From Blakeslea trispora (taxonomy: Eukaryota; Mucoromycota; Mucoromycetes; Mucorales; Choanephoraceae): a DNA stretch of 64,000 nucleotides. The notes under the pieces were generated by a model. The model was not told the origin of the DNA. It made no database searches and saw only the letters and a list, made by a program, of their open reading frames with translations. Below, one piece after another: positions 38,671 through 50,380 of this stretch. Where the stretch lies: positions 124,001 through 188,000 of the forward strand of contig JAIWNE010000013.1 of NCBI GenBank assembly GCA_025331445.1, read 5' to 3'. Numbering within the stretch: the stretch's first letter is position 1; every line of letters begins with the position of its first letter. Position numbers and translations under genes: made by a program.

Positions 38671-40021
38671 TTAACAAGGATGATCCATAAGAAATGAATC
38701 TGTTTCAGATGAAGGTGTTGATAAAAGGTTGTTATCATTAAGAGTACGGTGGGTTGTCATGGGCAAATGAATAGGCGCAGAAGAAGAAGAAGGGGTGGGA
38801 GTAGATGAAGAAGGCATGGGTTGAGTGTTGATGAGTATCTGTTGTGGCTGTTGTGATTGAGGCTGTTGTAAGGTTTTGTATAACAAGGGATCCATAAAAG
38901 AGTCATTGACTTGCTTTAATGCAGCTGCACGGTACTTTTGACGAGTCCCTCTTCCGAGTGCATGATCGTTTTGAATAGCATAGATTTGCATCTCCCGAGC
39001 ATATCGTTCTTTGTCTAACTGAGCCCTCTTTTTCCAAGGTAAACGAGCCTCTTCCGTCATGCTGTTCCAACGATCAGCACATAATTTGCTGATCTGACCT
39101 ACATTCGAACCAGGAAAATTACGCATGGTTTCGGGTCTGACTTCGGTCAGGTACCACATATAGGCACTCAAGGGATGTTTGGGTGTAGATGAATTCTTGT
39201 TTCTTTTTGGGCGTTTCTTTCTGGTTGGGCTTTGTTCTGATGGACTATCCAATGATCCCGATTTATCTTTTGTTGAACGCTTAGTGATCTTGCCTGCCTC
39301 TACTAGTTCGGCTCTTGATCGACGCATGTACATGGCATTTGGATGAAGTGCTTTCTGCTCTTCTTTCAACTTGTTGGCCTGAATAATATAGTGTTCTTTT
39401 TGTTCCTATAGACAACTGTAAATCATATAGAAAGTATATAGAACAAAAACTAGATTTACCTTTGACATATTCTTCCAACGAAAGCCTACTTCTTTACTTA
39501 TATCAGCTACTTTCATGCTCGGATCCTGGTTCTTTAGGATCCTTCTCATTTCCTTATTGAACAGCAAGTAAGCATTAGGTGGACGAGTGACACGAGTGGG
39601 TGCTTCGGAGCTAGCACTTTCTGTAGCATTTGTCTGTTGTGGTTGCTTCTGTGTTTGGTCCATACTGTTGATTTGCGTATTGGACAACTCCTTTGCCAAG
39701 GTAGGTTGGTGAAGTTGTGGTGGCATCATACGAACAAGAGGGAAAGGCTGATAGGCTAAATTGAAGGCATTGGGGTCTTGCATAGGTAGGCCTTGTGGAG
39801 GTTGAGATGAAGGTTGAGGTTCTGATCTATGTTGTTGCAATGTCGTTTGCTGTTCTTGAGGAGAGCTATGATGTCTCAAGGGTGAGGTTCCTAGTAAATG
39901 AGCTTGTGTGATAGCTGCATATTGTTGTAGGCTATATTCAATGTTTCCTGATAAATTATCTAAATAATTAGGTAAGCTCTATGCGCCTCTGTGGGCTAAA
40001 TTGATGATTACACTAACTCAT
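38671..40021 (-). CDS. protein with two HMG boxes; 5' end uncertain
   Basis: Probable DNA-binding regulator. Minus-strand exons 39976-39460 and 39405-38671 are clear. The first HMG box (VTRPPNAYLLFNKEMRRIL through NPSMKV-like and GFRWKNMSKEQKEHY) is of the sequence-specific SOX/MATA type. The second (KHPLSAYMWYLTEVRPETMR, SNVGQISKLCADRWNSMT) is closer to the NHP6/HMGB type. Between them is a basic linker (TRKKRPKRNKNS). The flanks are rich in Gln, Ser and Pro. No ATG precedes the first box within the large exon. A small first exon (40021-40014) joined through a 37-nt intron would give 419 residues in frame, but that intron is unusually short and a more distant first exon is possible. The target genes are unknown. 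Confidence 0.8.
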
Positions 40022-41549
40022 AGCTAAATCATGAGATAACAAAACAAGTTCTTTTTTTTTTTATATAGAAGGAGTGACACCTTTTAAAAATTCAAGCAAA
40101 AAGAAGGATGGAGGGGGGGGGATAAAGACTGGTAAATAAGGAAAAAAAGAAAGCAGAAAAAAAAGTCTATTTAACATATTTGTTACAAAAGAACGGTTTT
40201 TGAAATTTAAGCGGGGAGTAAGAATATCAAATAAATAGGGCGTTCTTGTGGGGGGGCCCATCAGTGCTTTCTATTTTCTGACAACTTGTGTTAGTGAAAT
40301 ACTACAGCCAATCAATGCATCCCAATTCCTAACAAGATAAAGCGATCCATGAGTTTACTCTCTTTTTAGCTGTCTTCCATAGTTGACCTAAATGACATTT
40401 GTCTAAACAAAGTCTTGTGACTTGTGCGCATGCTTTCTCCGCCAAATGTAAAAAAAGTATTGCAATTAATCTTACAAGAAAGTTATTTGAGGCTGATCAT
40501 ATTTCATTTATCAATTCCAATGCGTTTCATTAGCAAGAAAGTCACATGATTCATTTGAGAAAAAAGTTTTCTTAATAACTGAGAAATGTAGCTTCTGCCA
40601 TGGATGGACTTTTGCGACATATTCATTTGGCGCACATACAAACAATAAAGGCTTGATTCGCAACAAAAAAAAAGGGGGGATAGAATAGCTTAACCCCCCC
40701 TCAAATCGTTTTAATCGCTGTGTGTGTGTGACAGGACAATTGATTTACTTGTTCTGATTGTATTGTATTGTGCTCATACTTGATCTGTTTTCTTTCTCAT
40801 TCTAATTAGGCAACAATAAATTCAACTCAAGCAGAAGGAAGGATACAAGTGAAATAAAGAGAAGGAATATTGCTTGCATAACAAATCACTTTTTTCTCAA
40901 AGTAAACAGTCATTTGATTTTATCAAGGAGAAAAAAGAAGGCGTATATTAAGCTTTACAAGTTAATAAAAGAGAGAAATGGCTGATATCAAAACTTTGGG
41001 TTCAGTAATTTTGGGGGGGGGTCTTTGTTCATCTTGGAAAGACAGCATGAACCTAGAGAAATCTGACAGCCAGCTTCGATTCCCTAGTACCTGAATTTGA
41101 TGATAGAGGGGGGTCGATCAAAACTTTGTCCTTCAATCAAACACCACCCTCTGCTGCCACACAAATAGCTATGCTTGAATTTATAAGACGACAGATACAA
41201 ATCCTTAATTGAGCATATGTGGCAGGACAGTCAGTTGTTGAAATGCATTTGATTGTTAACTTGAGCATAAAAATACAAAGCACTCGTTTTTCTTTTTGAT
41301 ACATTACACTAGGTTGGCCTTCCTTTTTTTTTGTTTGGTTTGCAAATCTCGGATTCTTTTACATTAGACATTCACAATTCAACCCGAGTGTATACTAGTC
41401 ATGTCGTTTACTTGAGCACTTCTTTACCTCAGTCACAAGGCTGCCGAAATATAGGAACATCAAGCGGTCTTTTAAATCTTTGGTAAGCATTTGAGCAATA
41501 AAAAAAAAAGAGAGAGAGAAAAAACAACTTGATTCATCACATTGTAACG
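40022..41549. promoter_or_regulatory. intergenic between divergent HMG-box and SCYL1 genes
   Basis: About 1.5 kb with no recognisable gene, lying between divergent start codons, so it should hold both promoters. It has several G homopolymers (about 40115, 40250, 41015) and T-rich runs. No specific sites were identified. Confidence 0.45.
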
Positions 41550-44500
41550 ATGGCATTCTTTTCAGGCATAGTCAAAAGTAGTCTATCACTCCTGAGTAAC
41601 AGCAGCTCGAGTTTCGGCTATAGTCTCGGTGATAAAGTCGAGTTCTTTTCCGAACAGTCCATTTGGGCATTGCATCGAGGTACAAAAAAGGTATGCATCT
41701 TTTGAAATATACATCCTCAAGCTGATGTTAAACTCGATCGACTCATATTAGGAGGATGGTTCAGAAGTATCTATATTCGTATTTGACTGCACCAAGAACA
41801 AAGACAGAGCACCTCTTGCTAGAAACGCGTTTAAGCGACTTCGAACGATGCGTCATCCGGATATTCTGCGGTATTTGGATGGTGTTGAGGTGAGATCAGC
41901 CTAGTTGGTTGACAAGACAACAGCTAATCAAAGCCCTCCCCGAAATAATAGACAGAACAAAGCATCATGTTTGTTACTGAACCTGTAGAGCCACTCTCCA
42001 GTCAACTTAATCAAGATCCCGACAATAATTTGATTTTATGGGGTCTATATAAAATAGCTGTACAGTATATGGCATGGAACAAGGAAAAGGGAAAGCCCTC
42101 TCCCTTTTTTTTAGTATAGCTACTCAATCCTTGTTCTGTTTAATAGAATGCCATCAAATTTCTAAATCATGATTGTGATATGGTACATGGCAATGTGAGA
42201 GTACCTTCAGTCTTTACCAACAAAGCAGGTGAATGGAAACTAGGTGGATTTGAATTATTATGCTCAATGAAAGAAGAAAGTCCAATTATCTTGACTTTTG
42301 GTGGTCTTGTACCTGATGCACAACGCTATGCTAGTCCTGAAGTCAAGAAATCAGGTTGGACTGCTATTAAAGAGTAAGGTGTTGAAAAAAGAAAGACTAT
42401 TGGATTGATGCTGGTTAAAAAAAAAAAAAGAGGATGAGAAGACTCATATTTGATTTATAGACTACCCTCAGGTGCCTTGGATGCTTATCATTTAGGCTGT
42501 CTCATCTATGAATCTTACAACCATCGATTCGATAGTACAGATCAACTTCTATCACAGAAAGGAAGTATTCCTTTACCTATGCAACGCATCTATGCTACCT
42601 TATTGCACCCTTCAGCCCGATCAAGAGCAAGTGCGGATCGATTCTTGGATGAAGGTTTACAGCCCAAAGGTTTCTTCTCAACCGATTTTGTCAAAGTCAA
42701 TCTGTTTCTCGAAAACATCAGCATCAAAGAGCCTAGCGAAAAAGAAGGATTTTTTAGAAAATTAGATAGTTTCATCGATACCTTTCCAAGTGAATTTGCC
42801 AAATACAAGATTTTGCCTGAACTGATCAAGGCTTTTGAATTTGGATCAGGTGGAGCCAAGGCATTAAGCGCTATTGTGAAAGTGGGCGAGCATCTGACAA
42901 CGGAAGAATACCAAGCCATTGTCATTGCACCTATTGTACGCATGTTTGCATCCCCCGATAGAGCGATACGTGTCAGTTTGTTGGACAATATGCCGAAATT
43001 CATCAACCATATGAACAACAAAATGGTGACCAACCAGATATTCCCCAGTATTGTAAAGCATTTAGATTTGTCCGATCATTGGAAAGACATGTAGGCTGAT
43101 TATACATTTAGGCAACTGGATTTACCGATACAATCCCCATCATCCGAGAGCAAACGATCAAGTCAGTACTGTTGATTGTACCCAAGTTGAATGATCGTGT
43201 TATCAACTATGATCTGCTGAAATACCTGGCAAAGTTACAAATGGATCCAGAACCAGGCATTCGAACCAACACTACCATTTGTCTGGGTAAAATTGCAAAA
43301 CATCTCAATGACAGTGTAAGTCTCTACCACTTACTTTGCGATAAAGTGATTAAAGAGGTTGTGGTGTATTATAGACAAGAAAAAAGGTGCTGGTACCTGC
43401 ATTTACAAGAAGTTTAAGGGATGGATTTCATCACGCAAGAGTAGCTGCACTTATGGCATTAAATGGTAAACTGCTTTATATTCTGACCATATACACTTTA
43501 TTAACCACTCTAGTGAACAGCTACATCCGAGTTTTATGATGCTCAAGAGTGTGCCTGTCGTATAGTTCCAGCCATTTCCAATACTTTAATTGACAAGGAA
43601 AAGTAAGTTTGGTAACTATAGAAAAAAAAACAAGGAATAAGCTTTAACATAATGGGTTAGGATTGTGCGTGATCAAGCATTTAAAGTAATGCAATGTTTT
43701 ATTCAAAGAATTCAAACATTTGCTGATAAAATGGTTAGTATAAATAGCTCTTGATTCCATGAATATTACACTCTTACACTCTTTTTTTTTATGTATGATA
43801 CAAACAGCCTGAAACAGCCATTGTTGAGCAATCGAGCACACCTTCAGAAAACAATGTCAATCAAGATAGTGCTGGTATGGCAGGCATCTTGGGTGGTGCC
43901 ACCAAAGGTCTTACCGATTGGGCTGTTTCTTCTATTCAATCTAGAGTAAGTTGACGTATATCCAAAAGGAACAAAGCAAACTAAACCATCGGTAGTTTAT
44001 TGTACCCACTGGAGAAATAAACAACCCTGTCCAGACAATAGAGACAACGACATCAATTCAGACTGTAAACTCGCAGACACACTCACAACAAGTTTCTATG
44101 AAATCAATTGAAGTAGACCTAAAAGACAACGATACCAGCGCATGGGATGATGAAGAAAGCACCCCATTTGACTTTAGTCAGCCTACTGATGATACTGACA
44201 ATGGATGGGGTAAGTTACTATCTTTTTTTAACTCTTGATCGAGTACAGCTCATTCTAAACAAAATATGAAAATAGACGAATTCGATACAGACCAATCGGC
44301 ACTCTCATTCACAAAGCCAACTATATCAACAAATCATTCACCTTTGTCTGCTGTGTCATCATTTGGTCTAGCACCAGCTAGCAAAGCACCTAGTTCAATG
44401 AAACTGACACACAAGCCAAAAACAGTTGGTAATTATTATCTCATACAATCATGTATAAAAGAAAAAAAAAGGGGGACTAACATGATAAAAAAAGATATTG

Positions 44501-44733
44501 GTCTGAGTGAAAGTGGTAGTACAGCTCAGACATCCACTGGGTCTCAAATCAGTAAAGAAGACAAGAAAGCAGAGTTGGAGAGAAGACGAGAAGAACGAAG
44601 ACAGGTACGTTTTCATCTATGCTTATAGCTGTCACAATGCTAATATCTCAACCTTATGAAGCGCATGGCTGAGCTTCGCGAGAAAAAGAAGACTGGTATT
44701 GGAGCAAAGAGAATTGAAAACATTGATCTATAA
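41550..44733 (+). CDS. SCY1-like pseudokinase (SCYL1/Cex1)
   Basis: Pseudokinase of the SCY1-like family, linked to COPI retrograde traffic and tRNA export. Fourteen exons: 41550-41690, 41752-41889, 41952-42059, 42147-42373, 42461-43052, 43112-43315, 43375-43465, 43521-43602, 43661-43733, 43808-43945, 43996-44209, 44276-44428, 44495-44604, 44662-44733; 2343 nt, 780 residues. The kinase-like domain (about 20-250) is inactive by sequence: the ATP lysine region reads [11 protein letters not shown] is replaced by HGNV, and DFG by LGGF. HEAT-type repeats follow, with the family core [19 protein letters not shown] across intron 5. The C-terminal tail is a charged coiled coil ending KRIENIDL and lacks the RKxx COPI motif of animal SCYL1. 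The exon 5 donor is at 43053; reading through it gives a false [11 protein letters not shown] end. Confidence 0.9.
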
Positions 44734-44888
44734 ATGGTAATTGATCACCAAGATCCTTAAGAATAAAGGAAAAACAAATGTACATTTTTATACATTGTAT
44801 CTTTTATTTAGACTCTTCTTTTGTTGTTGTTGTTTTCTTTCTTTCTTGCTGGGAGATTCATTTTCTATTATTGTTATTTAAAGAAAGC

Positions 44889-46383
44889 ATGATAAAATCA
44901 CTATTATCGCTAGCTTTTATTCTATTGTTATCGCTAATTGAAACTTCGTTATGCATAACACTGCCAACAAAGACCGCCTATGCATTACAGGCAAGAACTG
45001 TCATGCCAATAGGAACACCGACACATGCTCCTCTTAGAAAAAGGGATGTCGAAGATGATTTAGAATTGTATCAGAACTGGGCTAGCATGTGTCGAAATCG
45101 TGATAACCATAAAGAATTGATGGCTGCGTCTGCTGTTGTGTCTGATCTAAACGATCTGTGGAAAACAGTAACTGAGACAGTGAATTGTGGAGGAGGTACG
45201 GCCGTTACTGTGACAACAACTGTAAGAGCAACGCCTACTTCAAAACCTTCATCTTCAAAACCACCTTCTTGTCATGGTCAATGTTGGTCTGACTATCTTT
45301 GGCGTAAATACATGAGTACTCCTTATTATGAACATCCAAATATATCTGACACATTCAAATTAGATACTTATGGAGATGGCATTAGCCCTGCACAAGGCTT
45401 TGTTGGTACATTATGTATTATCGTTGGCCTCTATTTTGCTATTTTTGGTTATCGCTTTTTCCGTCCAACTTTAGGTCTGGTTGGTTTTGTTTTCTTTGGT
45501 AGGATTTTCTTTCTTGTATTTTTCTCATGTAAAAAAAAAAAGAAAAAGGAAACTAACCATTCCTTTCTTATAGCTACCATGACATGGATTGGGCTTGTTA
45601 ATAATGAACCTGCTGGTGGTTATCCTTTGGGTGATGTGATTTATATTTGTGTCAGTGCTGGCATTGGTATTTTGGGTGCGCTTATTCTTATCTTTTTGTA
45701 TCCACTCGGGGTATATTGCCTAGCATGTAAGTTTAGAGTCTATCACAAAATACAAATGCTGATATAAGGGACAGGTCTTGGAGGCTTTTATCTTGCTGTC
45801 TACATTCTCTCATGGAAAGAAGATCTTGTTATTACCATCGTAAGTGTCAACACTGTTTGTCTATCAAAAGTCTTAATTGTTCGTTTCAAATTATGATTAG
45901 AAAGTAGCTCGAGTATGTTTCATCATCGGTATTTCTCTTTTAGGTCCTATTCTACTATTCTTTGTGGAGACATATATGGTGATCTTTTCAACTGCACTCA
46001 TAGGCGCCTATCTATTCTATTTCGGTCTTGACTTTTTTGCACATACAGGCTTCATCAACCCTTGGCTTTTGGTCTTTGATGGCAATCCCAATCACCATAA
46101 TGTCTATCTGATGAGTAAGCCTGTTTATATTATGCTTGCATTTGTCATTGTCAATACACTTATTTCGGTTGGTTGGCAATACTATTGGAATATCATACGC
46201 TTAAAGTCACCCGGATTTGGTCTTAATCCACCTGTTGAAGAAGAAAAAGAAAAACCTCCTCCCCCAGAAAAAGAGCCATGTCCTCCTCCTCCACCTACTT
46301 ATGTCTGTATGCCGCCTCCATATTGTCCCCAACAGCCCATGATTATGCAACAAGTCTGCGCACCACAATACCATCCACACTAA
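44889..46383 (+). CDS. secretory membrane protein with DUF4203 (TMEM198/TM7SF3-like) domain
   Basis: Predicted multi-pass membrane protein of 436 residues. Four exons: 44889-45498, 45574-45726, 45775-45839 (or from 45769), 45901-46383. An N-terminal signal peptide (MIKSLLSLAFILLLSLIETS) is followed by a luminal domain of about 140 residues with paired cysteines (CHGQC) and a Ser/Thr/Pro-rich stretch. Then come about seven hydrophobic segments rich in glycine, such as AQGFVGTLCIIVGLYFAIFG and SAGIGILGALILIFLYPLGV. The tail is proline-rich and ends in a Pro/Cys/Gln-rich segment (YCPQQPMIMQQVCAPQYHPH). The glycine-rich helices fit DUF4203, whose function is not well known. The third exon has two in-frame acceptors six bases apart. 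The start was chosen at the signal peptide; an in-frame ATG at 44778 would bury it. Confidence 0.8.
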
Positions 46384-47031
46384 CACAAAAAACAACTCCT
46401 TTGGACAAAGGATAAACAAGCTTACAGTGTAGTTATCATTTCTCAAAACGAAAATAATTAATAAAAGATGATAAATAGCAAACATAGCTTGTTTTCGGCA
46501 GCAAAAGAAAGCAATAATTATAACATTGAATTCAGATGCCCAACAATACAACGACGTCTTCCAATCTATCCATTAGTATTGTTATATTCAGCATCTCATA
46601 GGCATTTTTTATTTGGTTGCCATTTTGTTCTCTCTATTGTCTAAATATTCTTCTCTGTCTTGTCACCTCTACTATTCTATTTTATCTTGATATGTCTTCT
46701 ACCTGAGCATAACTATTCTAGATAAATATGACTTACCCTGCTTGGTGCATATTTCGTATTCTTATTATCTTTTATTTGTAAGTCAATCATCCATGCCTCA
46801 TCATTATTCATATAGAATTTATAATCAATCTCTAGTTTAGAGCAGTATACAAGGATATTTTTCTTTCTATTAAAACTTGACGTGTATTTATCTTTTATCT
46901 TCTTTAAATTCTTTTCATTATTATTAACATCTTGTATCAAGACTTACTTTGGCTCAGAATCTCTCTCTGGTTAAAATCATAAGCTTCTTTAAATTATATT
47001 ACACCAAATCACTTTTTACAGTAGAGCAATT

Positions 47032-47120
47032 GAAACCTAGTGCTCGTTACTCATAACCTTGTTGTATGACTGGTCTTTTATATCTATTTGTTCTCTTTCT
47101 CAAGTTACTGCAAAAACTAT
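47032..47120 (+). repeat. direct repeat, copy 1
   Basis: About 89 nt, starting at GAAACCTAGTGC. It matches 47616-47704 over most of its length, with the stretch CTCAAGTTACTGCAAAAACT identical. The copies are 584 nt apart in the same orientation. They could be fragments of a long terminal repeat or of a segmental duplication; nothing between them codes for a retrotransposon. Confidence 0.75.
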
Positions 47121-47615
47121 TGTTACGCACAGGAATTTTCCTAGTACTCAATTATTTTCTGACTTCTTTTCGCTGCTTTGAATCCAACTCTGTATTTCCT
47201 ATTTGGTATTTTACTCATTTGACAGCTCCTCTTGATCTCTTATTACACAACAACTTTATTTGAATCCTTCTCTGACTTTCCATATCATAATGAATAGAAC
47301 TTTTAGACATGTATTAATAATCCATACATGATGACTCATTAACTTGACTGTTTAAGTTATTAGTTTGCAAGTCCAACATGACTTCTTTTAGAATAGTATA
47401 TAAACTCTTTAATCATCTCTTATTAATAAACTCAACTTAAATCTCTCTTATTTACTTTACGCTAGGTTGTAGTTTGACATATTCACTACCTAAATCCACA
47501 TATTGTTATTAGTTCCCTTGATACTTATTACAGATCATTGTATTCGTTTATTACATCTCTTCTTTTATATTACTTTATTCTCTTTACTTTACTTATATCT
47601 CTAGTCGGACGACTT

Positions 47616-47704
47616 AAAACCTGGTGCACATTACTTATAACCTTGCTGCCTGATTGCTCTGTTATATCTATTTGTTCTCTTTCTCAAGTTACTGCAAAAA
47701 CTAT
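47616..47704 (+). repeat. direct repeat, copy 2
   Basis: Second copy of the repeat at 47032-47120, starting AAAACCTGGTGC. It differs from the first copy at scattered positions, so the duplication is not very recent. Confidence 0.75.
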
Positions 47705-47806
47705 CCTTTGTTCTGTAACACTATCTTTCATCTTTACAATATAAAAGTGAAAAATCATAGAAACGTCTCACTTTATTGCAAAAAATTTAAAAAGAAGATG
47801 TGGTTA

Positions 47807-47879
47807 TGAGGCTACCAGGGGTCGAACCTGGAATCTCCTGATTCGTAGTCAGACGCCTTATCCATTGGGCCATAGCCCC
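47807..47879 (-). tRNA. tRNA-Arg (anticodon ACG)
   Basis: A 73-nt minus-strand gene that folds as a full cloverleaf. The acceptor stem GGGGCTA pairs with TAGCCTC (one G-U), with discriminator A. The D-arm contains GGCCCAATGGATAAGG (A-box-like). The anticodon stem CTGAC/ATCAG holds the loop with anticodon ACG (plus-strand CGT at 47844-47846), which reads CGN arginine codons after A-to-I editing. The T-arm CCAGGTTCGACCCTGG is a perfect B box. There is no intron. A run of T on the minus strand just past the 3' end (about 47795-47791) fits a polymerase III terminator. CCA is not encoded, as usual in nuclear genes. Confidence 0.96.
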
Positions 47880-49273
47880 ACAACTTATTGTTAAATTTGC
47901 TATGTACAATATATTCTGTACAATTTTTTTTGCGCCGGACAAGTCCGGCAGGTGCGGACCGGATTTTTGTTCTTTTTCACTTTCATGCTGCATTGTAAGC
48001 TTATGGACCTTAAGTTTTTTCTAATGAAAACTAGAACTAAAAGTTTTTGGTGAAGACCAAGACTTGGCTCAAAGGAATGGCATTGTATCTTCACTTCGCA
48101 ATCATAACATTAGACATTTATTTATCAAAGCAGAAGACAAATCTTCAATTACAATTGAATTGGTTGCCTTGACAGCATCTTTTATGAGCAATCCCCTAAC
48201 TGTATTGGTGTTAGGAAATGCAAAGTTGATCGTCAATGTCTTTTTGAGATCAATTGAAGCAGACTATATAGAATCAATTTTGTGGCATAGTTAACTTCAA
48301 TGGAGATCTTTATGTTGAATGCTTAAAAACATGCGGAAAGTGAATGATATTCTTGACAAAACTGATTACATCAGAGGAGTCATCCTTCTAGCTATTGCCT
48401 TTGCTGAATATTCAAGCATCTGCTTCAAACTTAGATAATCAACGAATCTTACTTTTTGTGGACTTGACTTCCATGATGTACAGCACGCATGAGCTACATT
48501 CAAATCTTTTAGGCAATCTGATACTTGTAAGTGACTTTGACTTCTGCCTAGACAGCCAAAGTGACCACAATATGAGAAGGTGATTGTTTTCTTGGGCTCA
48601 ACATGTATAACTGCACAAATGATTTGTCTTCTTCAGAAAGATTCATACCAACAATGAAGGATATAGATGTAGTAACACTTTGGGTTCTCGAGCAAGTTTA
48701 GTTACATCAGAGGTATAGAACTATCAATGCAAGAGTTCTACAGCCGCAATATCATTTAATGTCTGCTCGTGTGTTTCTTACTAAGAAAACCAGTTGAGTT
48801 TTGACCTGTCCATAATGCATGGATGATCAGCATGTACAAATTAATATAAACTAGCTTGATTTTCAAACAATGCCAATTGAAGGCACAAAAATATCCTTTT
48901 TTTTTTTAATCTTATGTCCTTATTGTGAAAAAGAACAACCGAGATTTGATAGCATTATCTTTTTCTCGGATATACAGCCCTTAGTGATGCATGTAAAAAA
49001 AAAAAATACACACATACATACAAGTCTGGAAGTGCTTTAAGCCTTGTGTTTATTGATCATGATAAGAGCAAGACATATTGTTGTATCATTGGCAGGAAAA
49101 ACCATACTATTCTTTCTACCCGCTTCTCTATCCGTAAACAATGCAGTTCAAATTAATCATTGTTTTTCTGAGAAAATGTTGTCAATTGGCAATTCTTTCT
49201 CCCTCTTTTTCTTTTTCTGTTATTTTTGTTTTGTTAGACTAAATAAATAAATAAATAAAAAGGAGGGAGGGGA
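47880..49273. other. intergenic, upstream of ANKRD54-like gene
   Basis: No gene I can name. A GC-rich nested inverted repeat lies at 47934-47963. Open frames at 48064-48294 and 48395-48583 are in the same direction but match nothing I recognise and have no clear start or splice structure. They may be remnants of an old gene. Confidence 0.45.
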
Positions 49274-50334
49274 ATGCAGAACAAGATCACTAAATGTCAG
49301 CAACGAAAAGCCAAGAGAGCAGATAGACTACGTGATTTACTTCAGTTGACACCTACCGAATCTGTTTTATTGGATGCATGTGCACGAAAACAAGCGGATG
49401 AAGGTAAGCTTACTCTGTAACTTATTGTGTGTATCTCAAACTTATCTATCTTCAAACAGTTAAAGATATCTTGGATGCCTTACCAGAAATAAACCCAGAT
49501 ACAATCCGAGACAATCACTTACGAACACCTTTACATATTGCCTGTGGTCGAAGAGATGATTTTTCAGTGGCTACTTTGATAGCCAAATTGTTGATTACTG
49601 CAGGTGCAGATGTAAATAATGGTGTTGGTGATATGGATGGACTTCAACCGCTTCATATGGGTAAGTAGAGACTTGATAGGATGAAGAAAATAAACGAAAG
49701 AGAGAGAGAAAGAGTTTGTTTTATTGAATCAATAAAAATTTATTGCCTATAAAAAGCTGTATTAGCTGGAAATCATCAATGTGTTCTTATGCTGTTACAT
49801 GAAGGCAAGTGGAGCGTATGTTTATATTCACATCTTCTCTTAAGAAAGATCAATGACTGTTTGTTCTTTATAGGTGCAAATATACCAGCCACTGATCCTT
49901 TCAGATTGACACCTCTCTTGTTAGCCAAGCTAAAAATGGACAATCTTCGTCAACATGCAGTTCATGGGCAAACAGAATGGGCAACGGAAACAGCTAGGAG
50001 TGAATACCAAGATTTAGAATCTGTAAGTCTATGTTTAGTATGTACTTATTTCGCTTATTAACTCTCTTTGATCTAGATCACACAAGTGCTGGTGCAGCAT
50101 CTAGCCAAGAAACATATGCCCCTCTTTGGTCTACCTTCAGAAAACACAAATGCATCTTACTATGGCTTATCTGACTTTCTGTTCTCAAAAGAAGATCAAG
50201 AGCTTAAACAGACTATCAGTTCAATCACAGACAAATTAGCACTGATAGGTATGCAGGATCAACAGACAGACAATGAAATCATTCAAGATTCAGTCAAAGG
50301 ATTGATAGAAAAGGTCAAGAAATTAGGCATTTAA
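49274..50334 (+). CDS. ankyrin-repeat protein, ANKRD54-like
   Basis: Cytosolic or nuclear adaptor with ankyrin repeats, of 261 residues. Five exons: 49274-49403, 49460-49660, 49757-49804, 49874-50022, 50077-50334; 786 nt in frame. A basic N-terminus (KCQQRKAKRADRLRDLL) precedes three ankyrin repeats with typical cores: LRTPLHIACGR, GLQPLHMAVLAGNHQCVLML and FRLTPLLLAKLK. The C-terminal half is helical (HLAKKHMPLFGL, then DNEIIQDSVKGLIEKVKK). The overall plan matches animal ANKRD54, which binds signalling kinases; the role in a fungus is unknown. The third intron starts GCAAGT and ends TATAG. This GC-AG choice gives the normal ankyrin spacing LLHEGANIPATDPF. The stop lies 46 nt from the converging ISC1 stop. 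Confidence 0.85.
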
Positions 50335-50380
50335 GAATAAAATCGATGATATCCCCCCATAAATGAATCGTTTATAGGCT

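Larger units (their letters stand above)
46384..47806. other. repeat-bearing intergenic region
   Basis: No gene recognised. The sequence is T/C-rich on the plus strand and contains the two copies of a direct repeat at 47032-47120 and 47616-47704. The open frames here are short and unlike known proteins. Confidence 0.5.

Noticed and set aside
43053..43094. Extension of the SCYL1-like exon ending [11 protein letters not shown] and a stop
   Set aside because: This is intron read-through. The donor GTAAAG at 43053 joined to 43112 restores the conserved [13 protein letters not shown] in frame.
44778..44888. Upstream in-frame ATG of the DUF4203 protein
   Set aside because: It would put a Phe/Val-rich segment of chance appearance ahead of a clear signal peptide beginning at 44889.
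47787..47993. Minus-strand open frame of 68 residues
   Set aside because: It crosses the tRNA-Arg gene. The segment AMAQWIRRLTTNQEIPGSTP is simply the translation of the tRNA.
48064..48583. Two same-direction open frames as a gene
   Set aside because: I found no family resemblance, no convincing splice sites between them and no start context.
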